Assembly: GCA_037349315.1 (NCBI GenBank)
Contig: JBAIAC010000059.1
Span: 19,624,501 to 19,688,500 of the forward strand
Direction: 5' to 3'
DNA: 64,000 nucleotides
Source of the DNA: Chelydra serpentina
Lineage: Eukaryota > Chordata > Testudines > Chelydridae
Shown: positions 1 to 11,562 of the stretch, piece after piece
How positions within the stretch are numbered: position 1 is the first letter of the stretch
Layout: each line of letters begins with the position of its first letter
The notes under the pieces: model-generated
Told to the model about the DNA's origin: nothing
What the model saw: the letters and a program-made list of their open reading frames with translations, nothing else
The model's database searches: none
Translations under genes and position numbers: made by a program

Positions 1-2545
1 GATGCTGCGAGGCAAGAAGACTGAGTCATTCTATTAAATTGCTGTACTTAAAGATCTATAACTGCCTTTCTTATCTGATGATGATTATATCCTTTGTGCA
101 TCTCCCTAGCTTTTTCTTGAACCATCCCATTTCTGTCGGCTCTTTCCGAGTGGCCTTCTTTATATCGTGGGTTTTAGTAATTCTATTTTGTTGGTGAAAA
201 CTAAAATTTGTAAGTGAAGTTTTATTTTTTTTTATCCTGATTCTTTTGGTTGGGGACCTACGCACAATCTTTTATTATGAAAATAAATGTTATCTCCTTA
301 GGTTACAGATGTTCTCTTACTAGCTAAAGGTATCTCAATTTGATATTTTGAATGTCTTCTCTCTTCAGATCTTACAGGCTTGGTTTTTTGTGGCAGGAGA
401 TTGAAGTTGGGGAAAGATAGATACATTAAACTTTCTGCTGTCACTTCCTGGTATCACTAAGTGATTTTTAAATGGAATGATCTTTTAAAGTTGTTGGTGT
501 GCAAAGAGACGAAATTGCAGTGTCACTTCCTAAATAGTAAATGACAGCATGTGACAGTTCTTTAGAAGAGAGATTTTGTTATAGTTGTGATGCCAAAAAG
601 AACTGCTCAGTATTTTGTACAAAGCTTGTATGATCTTAATAGAAAATGATATTAATCTCTGGTTATTAACTGGCTGAAATTCAGAAGGTGACTTAAAATA
701 TGAACGTTTGGTCAGTGTTTGCTATATGCTGATATGTGGCATTCATTTGTCAATCTAGAAGTTACTTCATATCTGCCTATATTCTTGATATTTAATGTTT
801 ACATTAATGTGCTAAATTTATAGCATAGCACTTGTCTTCTGGTTTTCAGATGATTTTAAGGAGAAACTGTGCTCGGACATTATCTGTAATTCAGTGCTAG
901 GTATTGATTTAGGCTCTTCTGTACATACATACCTTTAACATAATGTTGTGATTTTTGCCTGACTTATGTAAAACTTTGTTTAACTATCACTTTTTATTTG
1001 TAAATGTGAGAACCCTTGGTAAGAGCTCATGCCTTCCTCCCCAAATTTAACATTCGGGGTTTAGCCCTGTAATGTAATCCTCATCTCTTCAGAGAAATGA
1101 CTTACAATGTATACTTCAATGGTCTCTTTGATTCCTAAGGTTGCCCTGTCGCTGGAATACATAATTCCCCTTTTTTGATCGTCTCTCCACAGCAAAAGAT
1201 GCAATTTCTCTATTTCTCTCCCTGTAGCTTGGAGGGCAAACAGCTTATTCCAAAACTGTACTACAAGTAAGTAACCACTAAAGGGTGCTAAAGCACTAAA
1301 CATTAGGTTCCATCCACCCCTATGCTGTGGAGAATGTGACCTTTGTGGTGGTATTAGTTTACCCAAGTAGGAAGAGTTCCAAGGTTCTCGAGTGTGGGTG
1401 CCTGGCAGCATATAATAGAATTGAATATGGTGCCTGCTGACACCAGTCTTTTATGTCCATGCTTCCCATTTTGTAGTTCTCATTTGTACATATTAAGTTA
1501 CAATCCCTGTCATTTAGTTTATCAGATGATTACAAATTGAAGTTCATCTGACAATCAGTGGCAAATGTTCAGATGGAATATTCCTGGTTTTCATACCCTG
1601 GTGTCTTGACCAATATTCTTCCTTTCACAACAACATAGGTTCTAATATGTGAGCTACGGCTGATTTTTAATGGCAGCTGTATTTTTTTTTGGTAGCTATT
1701 GTATGGTCAGTATCTTGTATCTTTAACATGTGCAGTTGATGTGAAAGGTGCTACTAAAAAAATTCTGTTCAAGCTAAATCTGTGAGATGAAAATATGAAG
1801 TTCATGATTCCTTAGACTGCTCCTTTTTGCAGTCAATTTTGTGTAAATTGGCAAACAACTTGATCATGAGATATCTTCCAGCTATTTTATCATTCAGAGC
1901 TCTCTTGCTAAAGAAGTGCTGCTCTTTCTGGATATTAATTAACATTTGACTTGCTGTCCTCTTATCATACTCTTACTGGAATGTATGAGGAATCTCTAAT
2001 TTAACTGTATTGTAGAGGGATGTACTTGGACCTGAAATGCCAGTGTATAGTGATGGCAAATGTCATCTAGATATCCTGCTGCTGCTTGGTCAAGGATCAA
2101 GCTTTGAGTTCTGCAGTAAATTCAAATCTCAAAATTTCTAGCTAGAAATGAGGGGAAGCTTACAATCCCTCCATGCACTTAATATTTTTTGTAAAAATAT
2201 GGTTGAAGCTATAAATGTTACATACTTCTGAGTCACAGTTGTGATATGGTAGTGGTCTCTGTGGTACACTGTTGTCACAGAAAATGTGCAAAGTGATGTA
2301 GGTAATGCTACTGAGTGCTCATTTACTGAAGAAAAATGCTTTCAGAAAGCTACCCTGATTCACTCAAAGGATTTCTGTTACATCCAGCAACATTTTCTGT
2401 TGAGCAAAAAAACTTTGGAGGAAAGGAAGGTTTATTGATGTGTGCGCTGATGTGGAAGAATTCAAAACTTGTCAGTGCAATCAGTACTTAAATTCCAGGA
2501 GAAGCAATTTCCCCCCTCAATCACCCCTCCTCTCCTCCAGACACT

Positions 2546-2770
2546 GAGGCTACATCTACACTAGAAATTTTGAAGTGTGAATGTGGTCCTGGTAATCCAC
2601 CTTCAATCCACCTCCATGAGGGGAATAGCTCTGAGCGCTGGGAGTTCTCAGGGCCTGGCCACACTAGTGCTTTAAAGCGCTCAAACTCGCTGTGCTCAGG
2701 AGGGTGATTTTTTTCACCCCCCAGAACCAGCAATTTAGAGTGCTATAAAATGTAAGTGTACACAAGCTCA
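2546..2770. repeat. Palindromic MITE-like repeat, AGCGCT family, copy 1
   Basis: It opens with a TACATCTACACTAG-type end and closes with GTAAGTGTACACAAGC. Inside are paired AGCGC-containing arms around a TTTTTTCACCCCCC block. The same modules recur at 3107-3237 and 35084-35345. It is a non-autonomous DNA element by appearance; the superfamily is not assigned. Confidence 0.5.
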
Positions 2771-2814
2771 TACTTTTTAAAAGCAAATCTGATGAATTAG
2801 AAGCCTATTCCTAC

Positions 2815-2945
2815 ATCAACATTTTCCACAAGAGGAAACTGAGGCACAGAGTTTCAATGTCTTGTCCATGGTCACACAGTAAATCTGTAGCTGAACAGTA
2901 GAACACAGATGTCATGGTGTCCAGTGCTTGAACCACTAAAACATG
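2815..2945 (-). mobile_element. MIR-type CORE-SINE remnant
   Basis: The segment GAGGAAACTGAGGCACAGAG, followed by a GGTCACACAGTAAA block and a tail like AACACAGATGTC, is the reverse complement of the MIR core (GTGTGACC...CTCAGTTTCCTC). It is a diverged, old tetrapod SINE inside TOLLIP intron 1. Confidence 0.8.
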
Positions 2946-3106
2946 TATCTTCTATGGATCATGATACTGGAATAGTAGTTTTGATCTTGATCAAAAGGTT
3001 GGTGGATTTCTTTATTCTATCCAAAAGCTGCAGTTGGTCTCCAGGCTGGTTTCTCCTAGTGCTGTTAAAAAACAACAACAAAAAAACAACCACCCCCACA
3101 AGGTGA

Positions 3107-3237
3107 GTAGCTCCCAGGGCTGGTGCACTATCAACCCTGCCACTTTACAGCGCTGAAACTTGCAGCGCTCAGCGGGGTGTTTTTTTACCCCTGAGCGAGA
3201 AAGTTGCAGCGCTGTAAACAAGTGTAGACAAGGCCAT
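3107..3237. repeat. AGCGCT-family MITE-like repeat, copy 2
   Basis: It contains CACTTTACAGCGCTG, a TTTTTTTACCCCTGAGCG centre, then GCAGCGCTGTAAA and AGTGTAGACAAGGCC. The arms pair with each other as a stem-loop. It matches 35084-35200 in modular order and is only about 340 bp from copy 1. Confidence 0.6.
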
Positions 3238-4124
3238 AGATATAATGGCCTTGATCTGGATGTTGTCTGTCTTATTCATCTGTTTCTAAATAGCTGAAAA
3301 GACTGATTTGGTTGAGATCCTGACTGCAGCTATCAACTTGATGAAATCAGTCATGTCCTTATCTGTAAACAAGCCTTACAGAATCTAGTTGGTCTCTGAT
3401 CTAGCTGCCCATATAATTAAGTAGTTTGTTCAGGATAAGTGAAATAAAGGCAATAAGGAGCACCAGATTTCAAGTCAGTCCAATTAGTTGTACAGATTTT
3501 AAACCTTAGCTGTTCTAAGAGCTCTAAATAGTTAGCTGGCCTCAACCTTAACCATAGCAGAGCTATCTATTGTGGTACTACAGCTATCATACTTAACACT
3601 TCTCTAGCCTCTTTCATTTGATACGTCAAAATTCTTTGCAAACATGAATTAAGACTTCTAACATCCTTATTAGGTAGTTACAGCAGGAACAAGTAAAATA
3701 TATTATATTGTTTAGAAACTAAGGTATAAAGCTTGCACAACTTACAACAAAATTCAGATCTGATTCAGTCACTCTCAGCAACCCTGAGACAATCTGTCTT
3801 CATGACACTGGTTCTTTTTGAATACCAGTAGCTGCAGGTACTTAGAACTTGTAGGTTAGAACCTTTCCTGTTTGAAATTTGACTTTTACAGAATACAAAT
3901 ATTTATAGAGGAGAACATTCAAACGCTTGGTTTTCCCATGCTTGGCAAGTATTTATTTTATTTTAAATACCTGTATGCTACCATTTTCTTAAAAAACAAA
4001 CAAAGCTCAAAACCAAAACAGTCTGAGCTTGAGAGACGCTGCAGGGCAAGCATTTATCTTCCTACACCATTTTAAAGAAATTTATTAGTCATGCTGGACC
4101 ACTTTGTTTTTTCCCTGTTACTTA

Positions 4125-4350
4125 GGGCTTGTCTACACTACGCAGCTTTTAGCGACAAGGCTGTGTCGACACAGCCTTGTCGCTAAAAGTCAGCATGTGT
4201 GGACGCTCTCTGTCGGTATTTTGTCTGCACTTTTGCCGACAAAATACTTCCAGCCCTGCAAGTGGCATTAGCTTTGTCGACAGGAGTGCATTGGCAAAAC
4301 TTTTTTGTCTTTTGCATGGTCGGTTTTTTAAGTACCCGTGAAAGACACTG
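4125..4350. mobile_element. TWA-flanked palindromic MITE, family B (3' end not clear)
   Basis: It starts GGGCTTGTCTACACTACGC after TTA (4122-4124), a typical family B end. It then shows a perfect 44-bp palindrome at 4146-4189 and an AAAATAC/GTCGACAG body. The reverse-oriented relative at 24040-24295 shares the whole body. The far terminus is missing or too diverged to place, so the end coordinate is approximate. Confidence 0.65.
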
Positions 4351-5979
4351 TAACATGTCGGGAGACCTCGTTACAAAAGTCACTGCCCTGACATGGTTAA
4401 AATCCTTTAGTCTTGTAGGTGTAAATGTGCCAGTGCATTGTGTTATGACTTTAGGTATCAGAATAACTTGATTTTCCTTAATGGTTGCAACAACAATCAT
4501 TTTTGGGTATATTAACTCTGAAATGGAAATATGAAAGTATGTTTAGTTGTTAGAATGTAAATGTTCAGGAATTTGGTTGATTCATTAAAGTAGATTTTGA
4601 AGTGCAAGAAAATCCAAATCAATTCATGGCTGTTCTTTACTAATACCATTTTTCAGATGACAAATTCACTCTATTGATCAGCTCAATTTTATAAAAATAA
4701 ACGAAAGTTGGTAAGACATACTACTTTTTAAATGAATCTCTATACATATGAATTTTCTTTGCTCAGTATTTTTTAATCTAGAAATGAAAACTCTAGGTGT
4801 TTACCATTTGAAAGCTTTTCCTGTTCCTCTCAACTTCTGTTACTGTTCTCTGGCTTGTACTCCATATTGTGTGCATCCTGTTTGGGAACTGGTTTCAAAG
4901 CACAACATGGACAACACTCCAACTGTGTATTTTCGTTGTGGGAAACAAACACTCTGCAAAGGACTGTTGGCTCAAAGACCAGCTTTGTATAAACCCCAAC
5001 AAACTGGGATGGATACAGACAATGTGCAAGTCAGTGCCAAGCGGACAGCAGAGAGGATTTTATAGTCAACAGCTTGCTGGTGAAACATGGAGTATGCTGG
5101 ATGTTACAGCATCTCTTAAACTGTATAGTTTAAAAGATAAAGTCATAAACATCTTGGTTTTTTACAAATGGAAGGCGTAAGACTTAAAAATGGAGATTAT
5201 TTATGGGGTCTGCTGTTTCAGTAACTTCACAGGTGTGGATTTACAGGGATACATGTCACGTTTCCTCCTCTTGTGTCCTGGGAGCCAGAGGTGGGGAGAG
5301 ATGCCTCAGATTTCCCAGCCTCCGCAGACAGTGGGGACAGGGGAAGCCCACTTCTGGCCAGGGCTTCCCAGCATATAGCAGGAACAGCTGATCCAAGAGG
5401 GCAGTGGGGATTTCCTGTCCAGACTAGAAGGGCAGCAGCAGCAAAGGTCTTTGTTTTCAGGGCCTGGTCTTGGTTCTGGATTTGCATGGGGTCGGAGAGG
5501 AGAAGAATACAGTATATTTCTAGGTGTTTTCAAGCCTACCCATACTACTCTTCTAAAGTGCATGAGCAACCTTAATTGTGCCTTGTAGTTACACTGTTGG
5601 GGGGGGAATTGCAAAAAATCTGAAGTGTTTTTTAATCAGTTTAATCTAATTTGGGACCTCAAACACTAAAATGACTTAAGCCTAATCATGGTATTGCATG
5701 GTGTTACTACAAGGCACACTTAAGGATATTTGATGCGCCATCTCTGCATTTCCCTACCTTAATATGTTATGGTAAAACTTGAAACAAATCTGAACTGAAT
5801 TCCCTAGGTTTATAATGTCTGGCTTGGGGATAATTTCAATATTTTTATACTGTATTATTTTACTGACACACTCTAACTATAAATCTATTTTAATATAGTT
5901 TTTTGTCTAGGAATTAATGTTAGTCCTTTCACACGACTGTCCATTTCCTTTCACCTGCTGTCCATTATTAATTGTTTGT

Positions 5980-6045
5980 ATCACTGTAGCACCCCAGAGC
6001 CATGGCTCAGGATTAGGGAATTTACTATGCTAAGTGCTGTGTAAG
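5980..6045 (-). mobile_element. L2-like LINE 3' tail fragment
   Basis: CACTGTAGCACCCCAGAGCC ... CTAAGTGCTGTGTAAGC reads, on the minus strand, as the common L2-type tail (TACACAGCACTTAGCA...GGTGCTACAG). It is short and diverged. Confidence 0.5.
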
Positions 6046-6719
6046 CAGGTACTGAGGTACCTAGTTCTGTAGTTAAATGTTTTGCCAGTATACATACATC
6101 AGTCCAATATCGTATTCTAGCAAAACCCTCCTGGTGTAGATTCAGTTTATACTGACAGATAAGTGCTTTTGTTGGTATAGCTTATCCTTTTTTGCTAGCC
6201 AAACAAGCTATGCTGCGAAAGGCACTTTTATACTGAGTCTACACTAGGGCTTTTGCCAGCATAGAAATGTTACAAAAAAAATCACACACTCCTGACTTTT
6301 CTGTAGAGGCAAAAGTTCCAGATCCTGATCTGGCCTAAAACAGTCCTTACTGCAAATTGAGAACAGGTGGAACCCAGCACTTAGTGCAGTTTTTCTACAT
6401 TAGCCAGAATATTTTAAGGCTATAGGTCTTCAGTTTCTTTGGTGACTTGTTCTAGTTGCTAGGAATATTTTTTTTTCTTTAAATTCTGACTTGATGAGTT
6501 GACACTGAGGGCAACTGTCATGTTACTAATCTGCATTGTGGTGAAAGATTTTCAGTTCATGCCCTCTAGCATTGACTCCTTTTTAATGGAATCTGTTTAT
6601 ATTAACCCCACCTTAAAACCAAAGAGCTAGCTTGAGCTAATGATTTATCATAAATTCCATCTTTCCCTGTTGCGTAGTGATGGGGGAAAATTTTTGTACT
6701 GTACAGCTGGTTATTTTCA

Positions 6720-7140
6720 AAGGTGGTGGTCTCTATTCTTGTTCATAACACAAGAACTAGGAGTCACCAAATGAAATTAATAGGCAGCAGATTTAAAACA
6801 AACAAAAGGAAGTATTTTTTCACACAACGCACAGTCAGCCTGTGGTACTCCTTGCCAGAGAATGTTATAAAGGCCAAGACTATAACAGGATTCAAAAAAG
6901 AACTAGATAAGTTCATGGTTGATAGGTCCATCAATGGCTATTAGCCAGGATGGGCAGGGATGGTGTCCCTAGCCTCTGTTTGCCAGAAGCTGGGAATGGG
7001 TGATGGGATGGATCACTTGATGGTTACCTGTTCTGTTCATTCCCTCTAGGGCATCTGGCATTGGCCACTGTCGGAAGACAGGATACTGGGTTAGATGGAC
7101 CTTTGGTCTGACCCAGTATGGCCATTCTTATGTTTTTATA
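6720..7140 (+). mobile_element. CR1 LINE, 5'-truncated 3' end
   Basis: Codons at 6723-6944 give the end of CR1 ORF2: a LWYSLPENV block, then FKKELDKFM and the terminal SINGY stop. The CR1 3'UTR follows, with GGGTTAGATGGACC, the CTGACCCAGTATGGCC block and the tail ATTCTTATGTTT. Only the last about 75 codons remain. The same subfamily recurs at 50250-51174, 56565-56735 and, inverted, at 41405. Confidence 0.9.
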
Positions 7141-7554
7141 TTGAAAACTGGATTGAGAGGTGAGTAATGGGAACAGATTTTACATTGGTGTTTGAGCATT
7201 AAGAATATTTGTTCGTTACCATGTCTGAATAGTAAATATGATAGATTATTGCTCACTTACACTGCAGTGTATGTCTTGCTTTCTGAAATCAGACTAATGC
7301 CAATAAAAGTAGACTTATACATGCCATAGGGTAAGGCAAATCTCTTTCTTAAAGGAACTGTAATCATATTAGTTCTGTACTAGTAGCTTTACTATGACCG
7401 CCCTATATATTTTAGTAGGGCCGGTTGGAACTCTTGTTAGGGCGTGTTGACCAGGGAAGATAACTGCACTAGTTATTTGGCACTAGTGGTGGTATTGTAG
7501 GGAAGAGTCTGGAGTGCGTTGGGCAAAGTGGTATGAATTCAGTTCCTTCTTACA

Positions 7555-7800
7555 TTGCTGTTTAGACATACCTTAAGCCTAGGGTTAGTGGGCTCAAGTC
7601 AGCTGACCTATGTCAGGGAACCCTCGGCTTGAGCATCTGTATTGCATTTGAAGCCTAGATTAAGGATCTTCTGACCCGTGCTCAAACCTAGGGTTCTGAT
7701 ATTCACACAGCAGAGCACACCTGAGTCCAAGTAATTCTATCCCAGAGTTCCTAGCACCCCCGACTCCTCAGTGTCTAAACTCTAGCCCTATGACTGTGTT
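7555..7800. repeat. Probable MITE-like repeat, unassigned
   Basis: It begins GTTTAGACATACCTTAAGCC, which is the reverse complement of a TAAGGTATGTCTAAAC-type end seen on other short elements in the window. Repeated AGCCTAGGGTT and GCTTGAGC words in both orientations follow. I see no coding potential, and the boundaries are soft. Confidence 0.3.
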
Positions 7801-7812
7801 GCACTGTGGGAA

Positions 7813-9112
7813 AACTCATAGACTCATAGACTTTTAGGTCAGAAGGGACCATTATGATCATCTAGTCTGACCTCCTGCACAATGCAGGCCACAGAATCTC
7901 ACCCACCCACTCCTGGAATAATCCTCTCACCTATGTCTCAGCTATTGAAGTCCTCAAATCATGGTTTAAAGACTTCAAGATGCAGAGAATCCTCCGGTAA
8001 GTGACCCGTGCCCCATGCTGCAGAGGAAGGCAAAAAAAACCTCCAGGGCCTCTGCCAATCTACCCTGGAGGAAAATTCCTTCCCGACCCCAAATATGGCG
8101 ATCAGCTGAACCCCGAGCATGTGGGCAAGACTCACCAGCCAGACACCCAGGAAAAAGTTCTCTGTAGTAACTTCTAACATCCCATCATTGACCATTGGTC
8201 CTATTTACCACTGATGGCAATTAATTGACCTTTGACTAAGATCATGTTATCCCATCAAACCATCCCCTCCATAAACGTATCTAGCTTAATCTTGAAGCCA
8301 GTTGGGTCTTTTGCCCCCACTGCTTCCCTTGGAAGGCTGTTCCAGAACTTCACTCCTCTGATGGTTAGAAACCTTCGTCTAATTTCCAGTCTAAACTTCC
8401 TGATGGCCAGTTTATATCCATTTGTTCTTGTGTCCACATTGGTACTGAGCTGAAATAATTCCTCTCCCTCCCTGGTATTTATCCCTCTGATATATTTAAA
8501 GAGAGCAATCATATCTCCCCTCAGCCTTCTTTTGGTTAAGGTAAACAAACCAAGCTCCTTGAGTCTCCTTTCATACGACAGGTTTTCCATTCCTCGGATC
8601 ATCCTAGTGGCCCTTCTTTGTACCTGTTCCAGTTTGAATTCATCCTTCTTAAACATGGGAGACCAGAACTGCACACAGTATTCCAAATGAGGTCTTACCA
8701 GTGCCTTGTATAACGGTACTAACACCTCCTTATCTCTACTAGAAATACCTCGCCTAATGCATCCCAAGACCGCATTAGCGTTTTTCACGGCCACATCACA
8801 TTGGCGACTCATAGTCATCCTGTGATCAACCAGGACTCCGAGGTCCTTCTCCTCTTCCGTTACTTCCAACTGATGCGTCCCCAGCTTATAACTAAAATTC
8901 TTGTTATTAATCCCTAAATGCATAACCTTACACTTCTCACTATTAAATTTCATCCTATTACTATTACTCCAGTTTACAAGGTCATCCAGATCTTCCTGTA
9001 GGATATCCCGATCCTTTTCTGAATTGGCAATACCTCCCAACTTTGTGTCATCTGCAAACTTTATTAGCACACTCCCACTCTTGGTGCCGAGGTCTCCTGC
9101 CCACCCTGTTTC
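7813..9112 (-). mobile_element. CR1 LINE, 5'-truncated, about 1.3 kb
   Basis: The 3' tail lies at the left as two ACTCATAG units (the CR1 TCTATGAG tail in reverse) at about 7814-7829. Next come the CR1 3'UTR (GGTCAGAAGGGACCATTATG) and then the ORF2 C-terminus on the minus strand. The 5' truncation point is near 9112, just before the FADD block. It lies antisense to TOLLIP in intron 1. Confidence 0.95.
8255..9070 (-). CDS. CR1 reverse transcriptase, C-terminal fragment
   Basis: This is an open frame of 271 codons with no internal stop. It starts within the reverse-transcriptase palm at [12 protein letters not shown] (FADD equals the YXDD catalytic box). It continues through CKVMHLG, EKDLGVLVD, the thumb region with RPHLEYCVQFWSP and QRRATRMI, and ends with FWNSLP and a natural C-terminus. 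The frame lacks the endonuclease and the N-terminal RT motifs, which were never copied (5' truncation). It cannot encode a working polymerase. The clean frame implies a fairly recent insertion. The first ATG is arbitrary, since the frame is open to about 9110. Confidence 0.9.
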   Translation of the reverse strand: MLIKFADDTKLGGIANSEKDRDILQEDLDDLVNWSNSNRMKFNSEKCKVMHLGINNKNFSYKLGTHQLEVTEEEKDLGVLVDHRMTMSRQCDVAVKNANAVLGCIRRGISSRDKEVLVPLYKALVRPHLEYCVQFWSPMFKKDEFKLEQVQRRATRMIRGMENLSYERRLKELGLFTLTKRRLRGDMIALFKYIRGINTREGEELFQLSTNVDTRTNGYKLAIRKFRLEIRRRFLTIRGVKFWNSLPREAVGAKDPTGFKIKLDTFMEGMV

Positions 9113-9384
9113 CTAATCATGACAGTGCCATTGATGGAACTCTGGTGCCCATAAGGAGCACATGAGTACATAAGATGCATAATTAGCTCTTTTGGTGGCT
9201 GTTTCAGTGGAATGACTGCTATTTGAGAAGGCTTTATACCAAACAAACATCCAATCTGAGAAATGAGTTCTCCATCTCCAGGCTGAGTCACATCGGCAGG
9301 AGAATACTTATGTGCACCTGTTCTGGAGATCATTAGGACGTTAGTGTCCAGGACCATCAAATTATTAAAATGAAACTTTGCAAT
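9110..9384 (-). other. Unidentified exon-like open segment, antisense in TOLLIP intron 1
   Basis: On the minus strand a TTACAG acceptor-like site at about 9385-9390 is followed by an open frame of about 90 codons. It reads IAKFHFNNL, then VLDTNVLMISRTG, a CLFGIKP block and YSCAPYG, and ends near AAACAGGGTGGGC at 9100-9110, which could be a donor. The composition looks protein-like rather than random. I do not recognise the family. It directly abuts the 5' end of the CR1 copy at 7813-9112, so it may be an old retrocopy, a repeat-derived segment or an antisense exon. No further exons were found beside it. Confidence 0.3.
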
Positions 9385-10084
9385 CTGTAACTTTTAAAAT
9401 AATCAATGGAAGATGTTTTTATTTTGGTGGTTTTTTAATTTTAATTTATTTTTTCTGTTTGTTTTGAAGATTGACATAGGTTTTTGGAGGAAACACCCAG
9501 ATCAGATGGCAGAGCAGGGACCAGTGGCTGCCCTACAGGATGTCGGAGCAGCTATATTGAGCCGGGAGCTCTGCTGCTCCCCCTTCCTGCAGGGCAGCTA
9601 CTTGGTGCCCACTCCATTCTCCGGCCCTTGCTCCCAGGCTCCCTCTGCCCTCCCTGGGGCTGCCTGTGCAGTGGTGCCTGGGAGCAAAATTTGGTTCTGC
9701 TCTTGTGATCAGGAAGCAGTTTTCTTTGCAAAAAGCTGCTTATCTGTCTCCATTGAAAACCCGCAGGCTCTCTGATAGTGTGCTTGCAGACCAGTGTTCA
9801 GCAGACAATGGGTTAACAGTGATCTGAACAGCTCCTGTTTGCAGAGGGAGGTGTGGCTTCCGTTAGCAAGAAAGTGAAATAGACTGCAACACAGATTGTC
9901 AGCATAGACAGGACTAAGGAAATTGCTGTAAGGAACTCTGGGATATATCCGAAGGATTTCTGGGACTTGAGTGCACACAGGAAAGCAATAGAGCTCAGAT
10001 CCTAGTCCCAGTTTAACATGGGCTTGGACCCTCCAAGTCTAGTACAGCTGGGGTTTGTTGGAGGTTCTAGAACATATTTAAGGA

Positions 10085-11100
10085 GAAGGAAATTGGCTGG
10101 TGGGGGTGTGAACGGTGTCCCAGAGGAGCCAACTGAGGTCACTCAATTAGGGTGAGCTGTAAAGAATGGGGCAGACAATCCCCAAAGCTGGTGGATATTC
10201 CAATACTTTGATTTACCAAACCAGTACAAAGCTTCTTATAATACCTTACTGGTTACCCAAAAGCCAACAACACAGTTCCCTTAAAGTAACCCAGCCTCAG
10301 GCCTCCACTTATACACCTAAGTCAAATAGGAGGTTTGCTGAAAATCTTATTCATCGTATACAAAAGGTTCTACCAATCCCAAAGGATCGGACACGTTACC
10401 TCCCAGGTTAATGAATATTCCATATTTTACACAAATACACGCTTACAGCTAATTCTTATTAACTAAACTACAATTTATTTAAAAAAGAAAGAATGGGTTA
10501 AAAAATCAGTATACATACAGACAAGCACAATTCTTGAGGTTCATATTCATAGCAGAGATGGTGATCTTTGTAGATGCAAAGAGTTCTTTCAGAAATAGTT
10601 CATAGGTTTATTATAGTCCAATGTTTATATATAGAGGGTGGGGAATTTCAGTCCTTATGGCTTAGGCTTCCCCTGCATGAAGCCTCAAGCAGATCTGAGA
10701 TGACAGGATCAGGACCCAAGCCATTTTTTATACAGTTCAAAGAATCCTTAGGCGAACCATAGGCACTCATGGGGACCTTATAGTGGACCCATTTTCTAAA
10801 CATCCCTGGTGATTATCCATACAGATTAACATAAGGCAATTGCCTGTTTTTCCACCATTTGCAGATGATTTGCTATATATTTCAAAGAGATGAATACAGC
10901 GATAGCCTATGTTTACAGTTCATTTAAATGTTAAGATGCCTTTTGATCTCTGAATTAACAGAATACAGCATAGACAGGGACTGTTTGATTACATTGTGTA
11001 TTTACATATATATTGGTAGAGGTCAACAAACATCTCCCCCATGTCTTGAAGGGTTGAATTTGAGTCATTTATCCTGTGGGATGCTTAACCCTTTCTGGTC
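10085..11100. repeat. Long interspersed repeat D, copy 1 (possibly LTR-derived)
   Basis: It shares an ordered series of blocks with 55285-56100: GGGCAGAC...CCCAAA.CTGGTGG, TTACCAAACCAG, ACTGGTTA, CTAATCCCAAAGGATC-like, CACGTTAC, TTACACAAATACACGCTTA, ATTTATTTAAAAAAGAAAG and ATACATACAGAC. There is no coding frame of interest. The pattern (AT-rich, several hundred bp, no TIR seen) would suit an LTR or ERV remnant, but I cannot assign the class. Confidence 0.45.
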
Positions 11101-11562
11101 ATGCATCACAGGGGGACTGCTAGGAATGGAAGGTCTGGACAGTGCGGAAAGTTTCATTCTACACAAACAAACATCTTTCTCAGAGACTGTAAACTTGCTA
11201 TTTTGTTTTGTAGTGGGATTGAATTAAGCCTTCTCAATATCAGGAGCTAAATAATCCTGTCTGAGCTATGAGTTGTTTGGGTGGGTGGGGTTTGGTGTGT
11301 TTGTTTTTGTTGTTTTTTTTTTTGCTTGCAACTCACCTCTCAGCTGGAAAGGGTTGAGTTGATGTTAGCTTGTGTTTTTTAGAAGGCTGATTGTGTTCTT
11401 CTTTTTGAACAACGATTTTGACTTCAGATTATCTGTTTCACCCTTCTAGGAGGGTTTTCACTGGATTTGTTTTCAGCTAGCTAAAATATTTGTGTTTGGC
11501 ATTGGCGTGGGAAAGAATCCCAGGGACAGTAGTTTGTCACCTTTACTTGGGGCCAGTTCTTA

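Noticed and set aside
5227..5614. Overlapping 86-102 codon frames on both strands
   Set aside because: A GC-rich patch with open frames in four phases and no domain or splice evidence.
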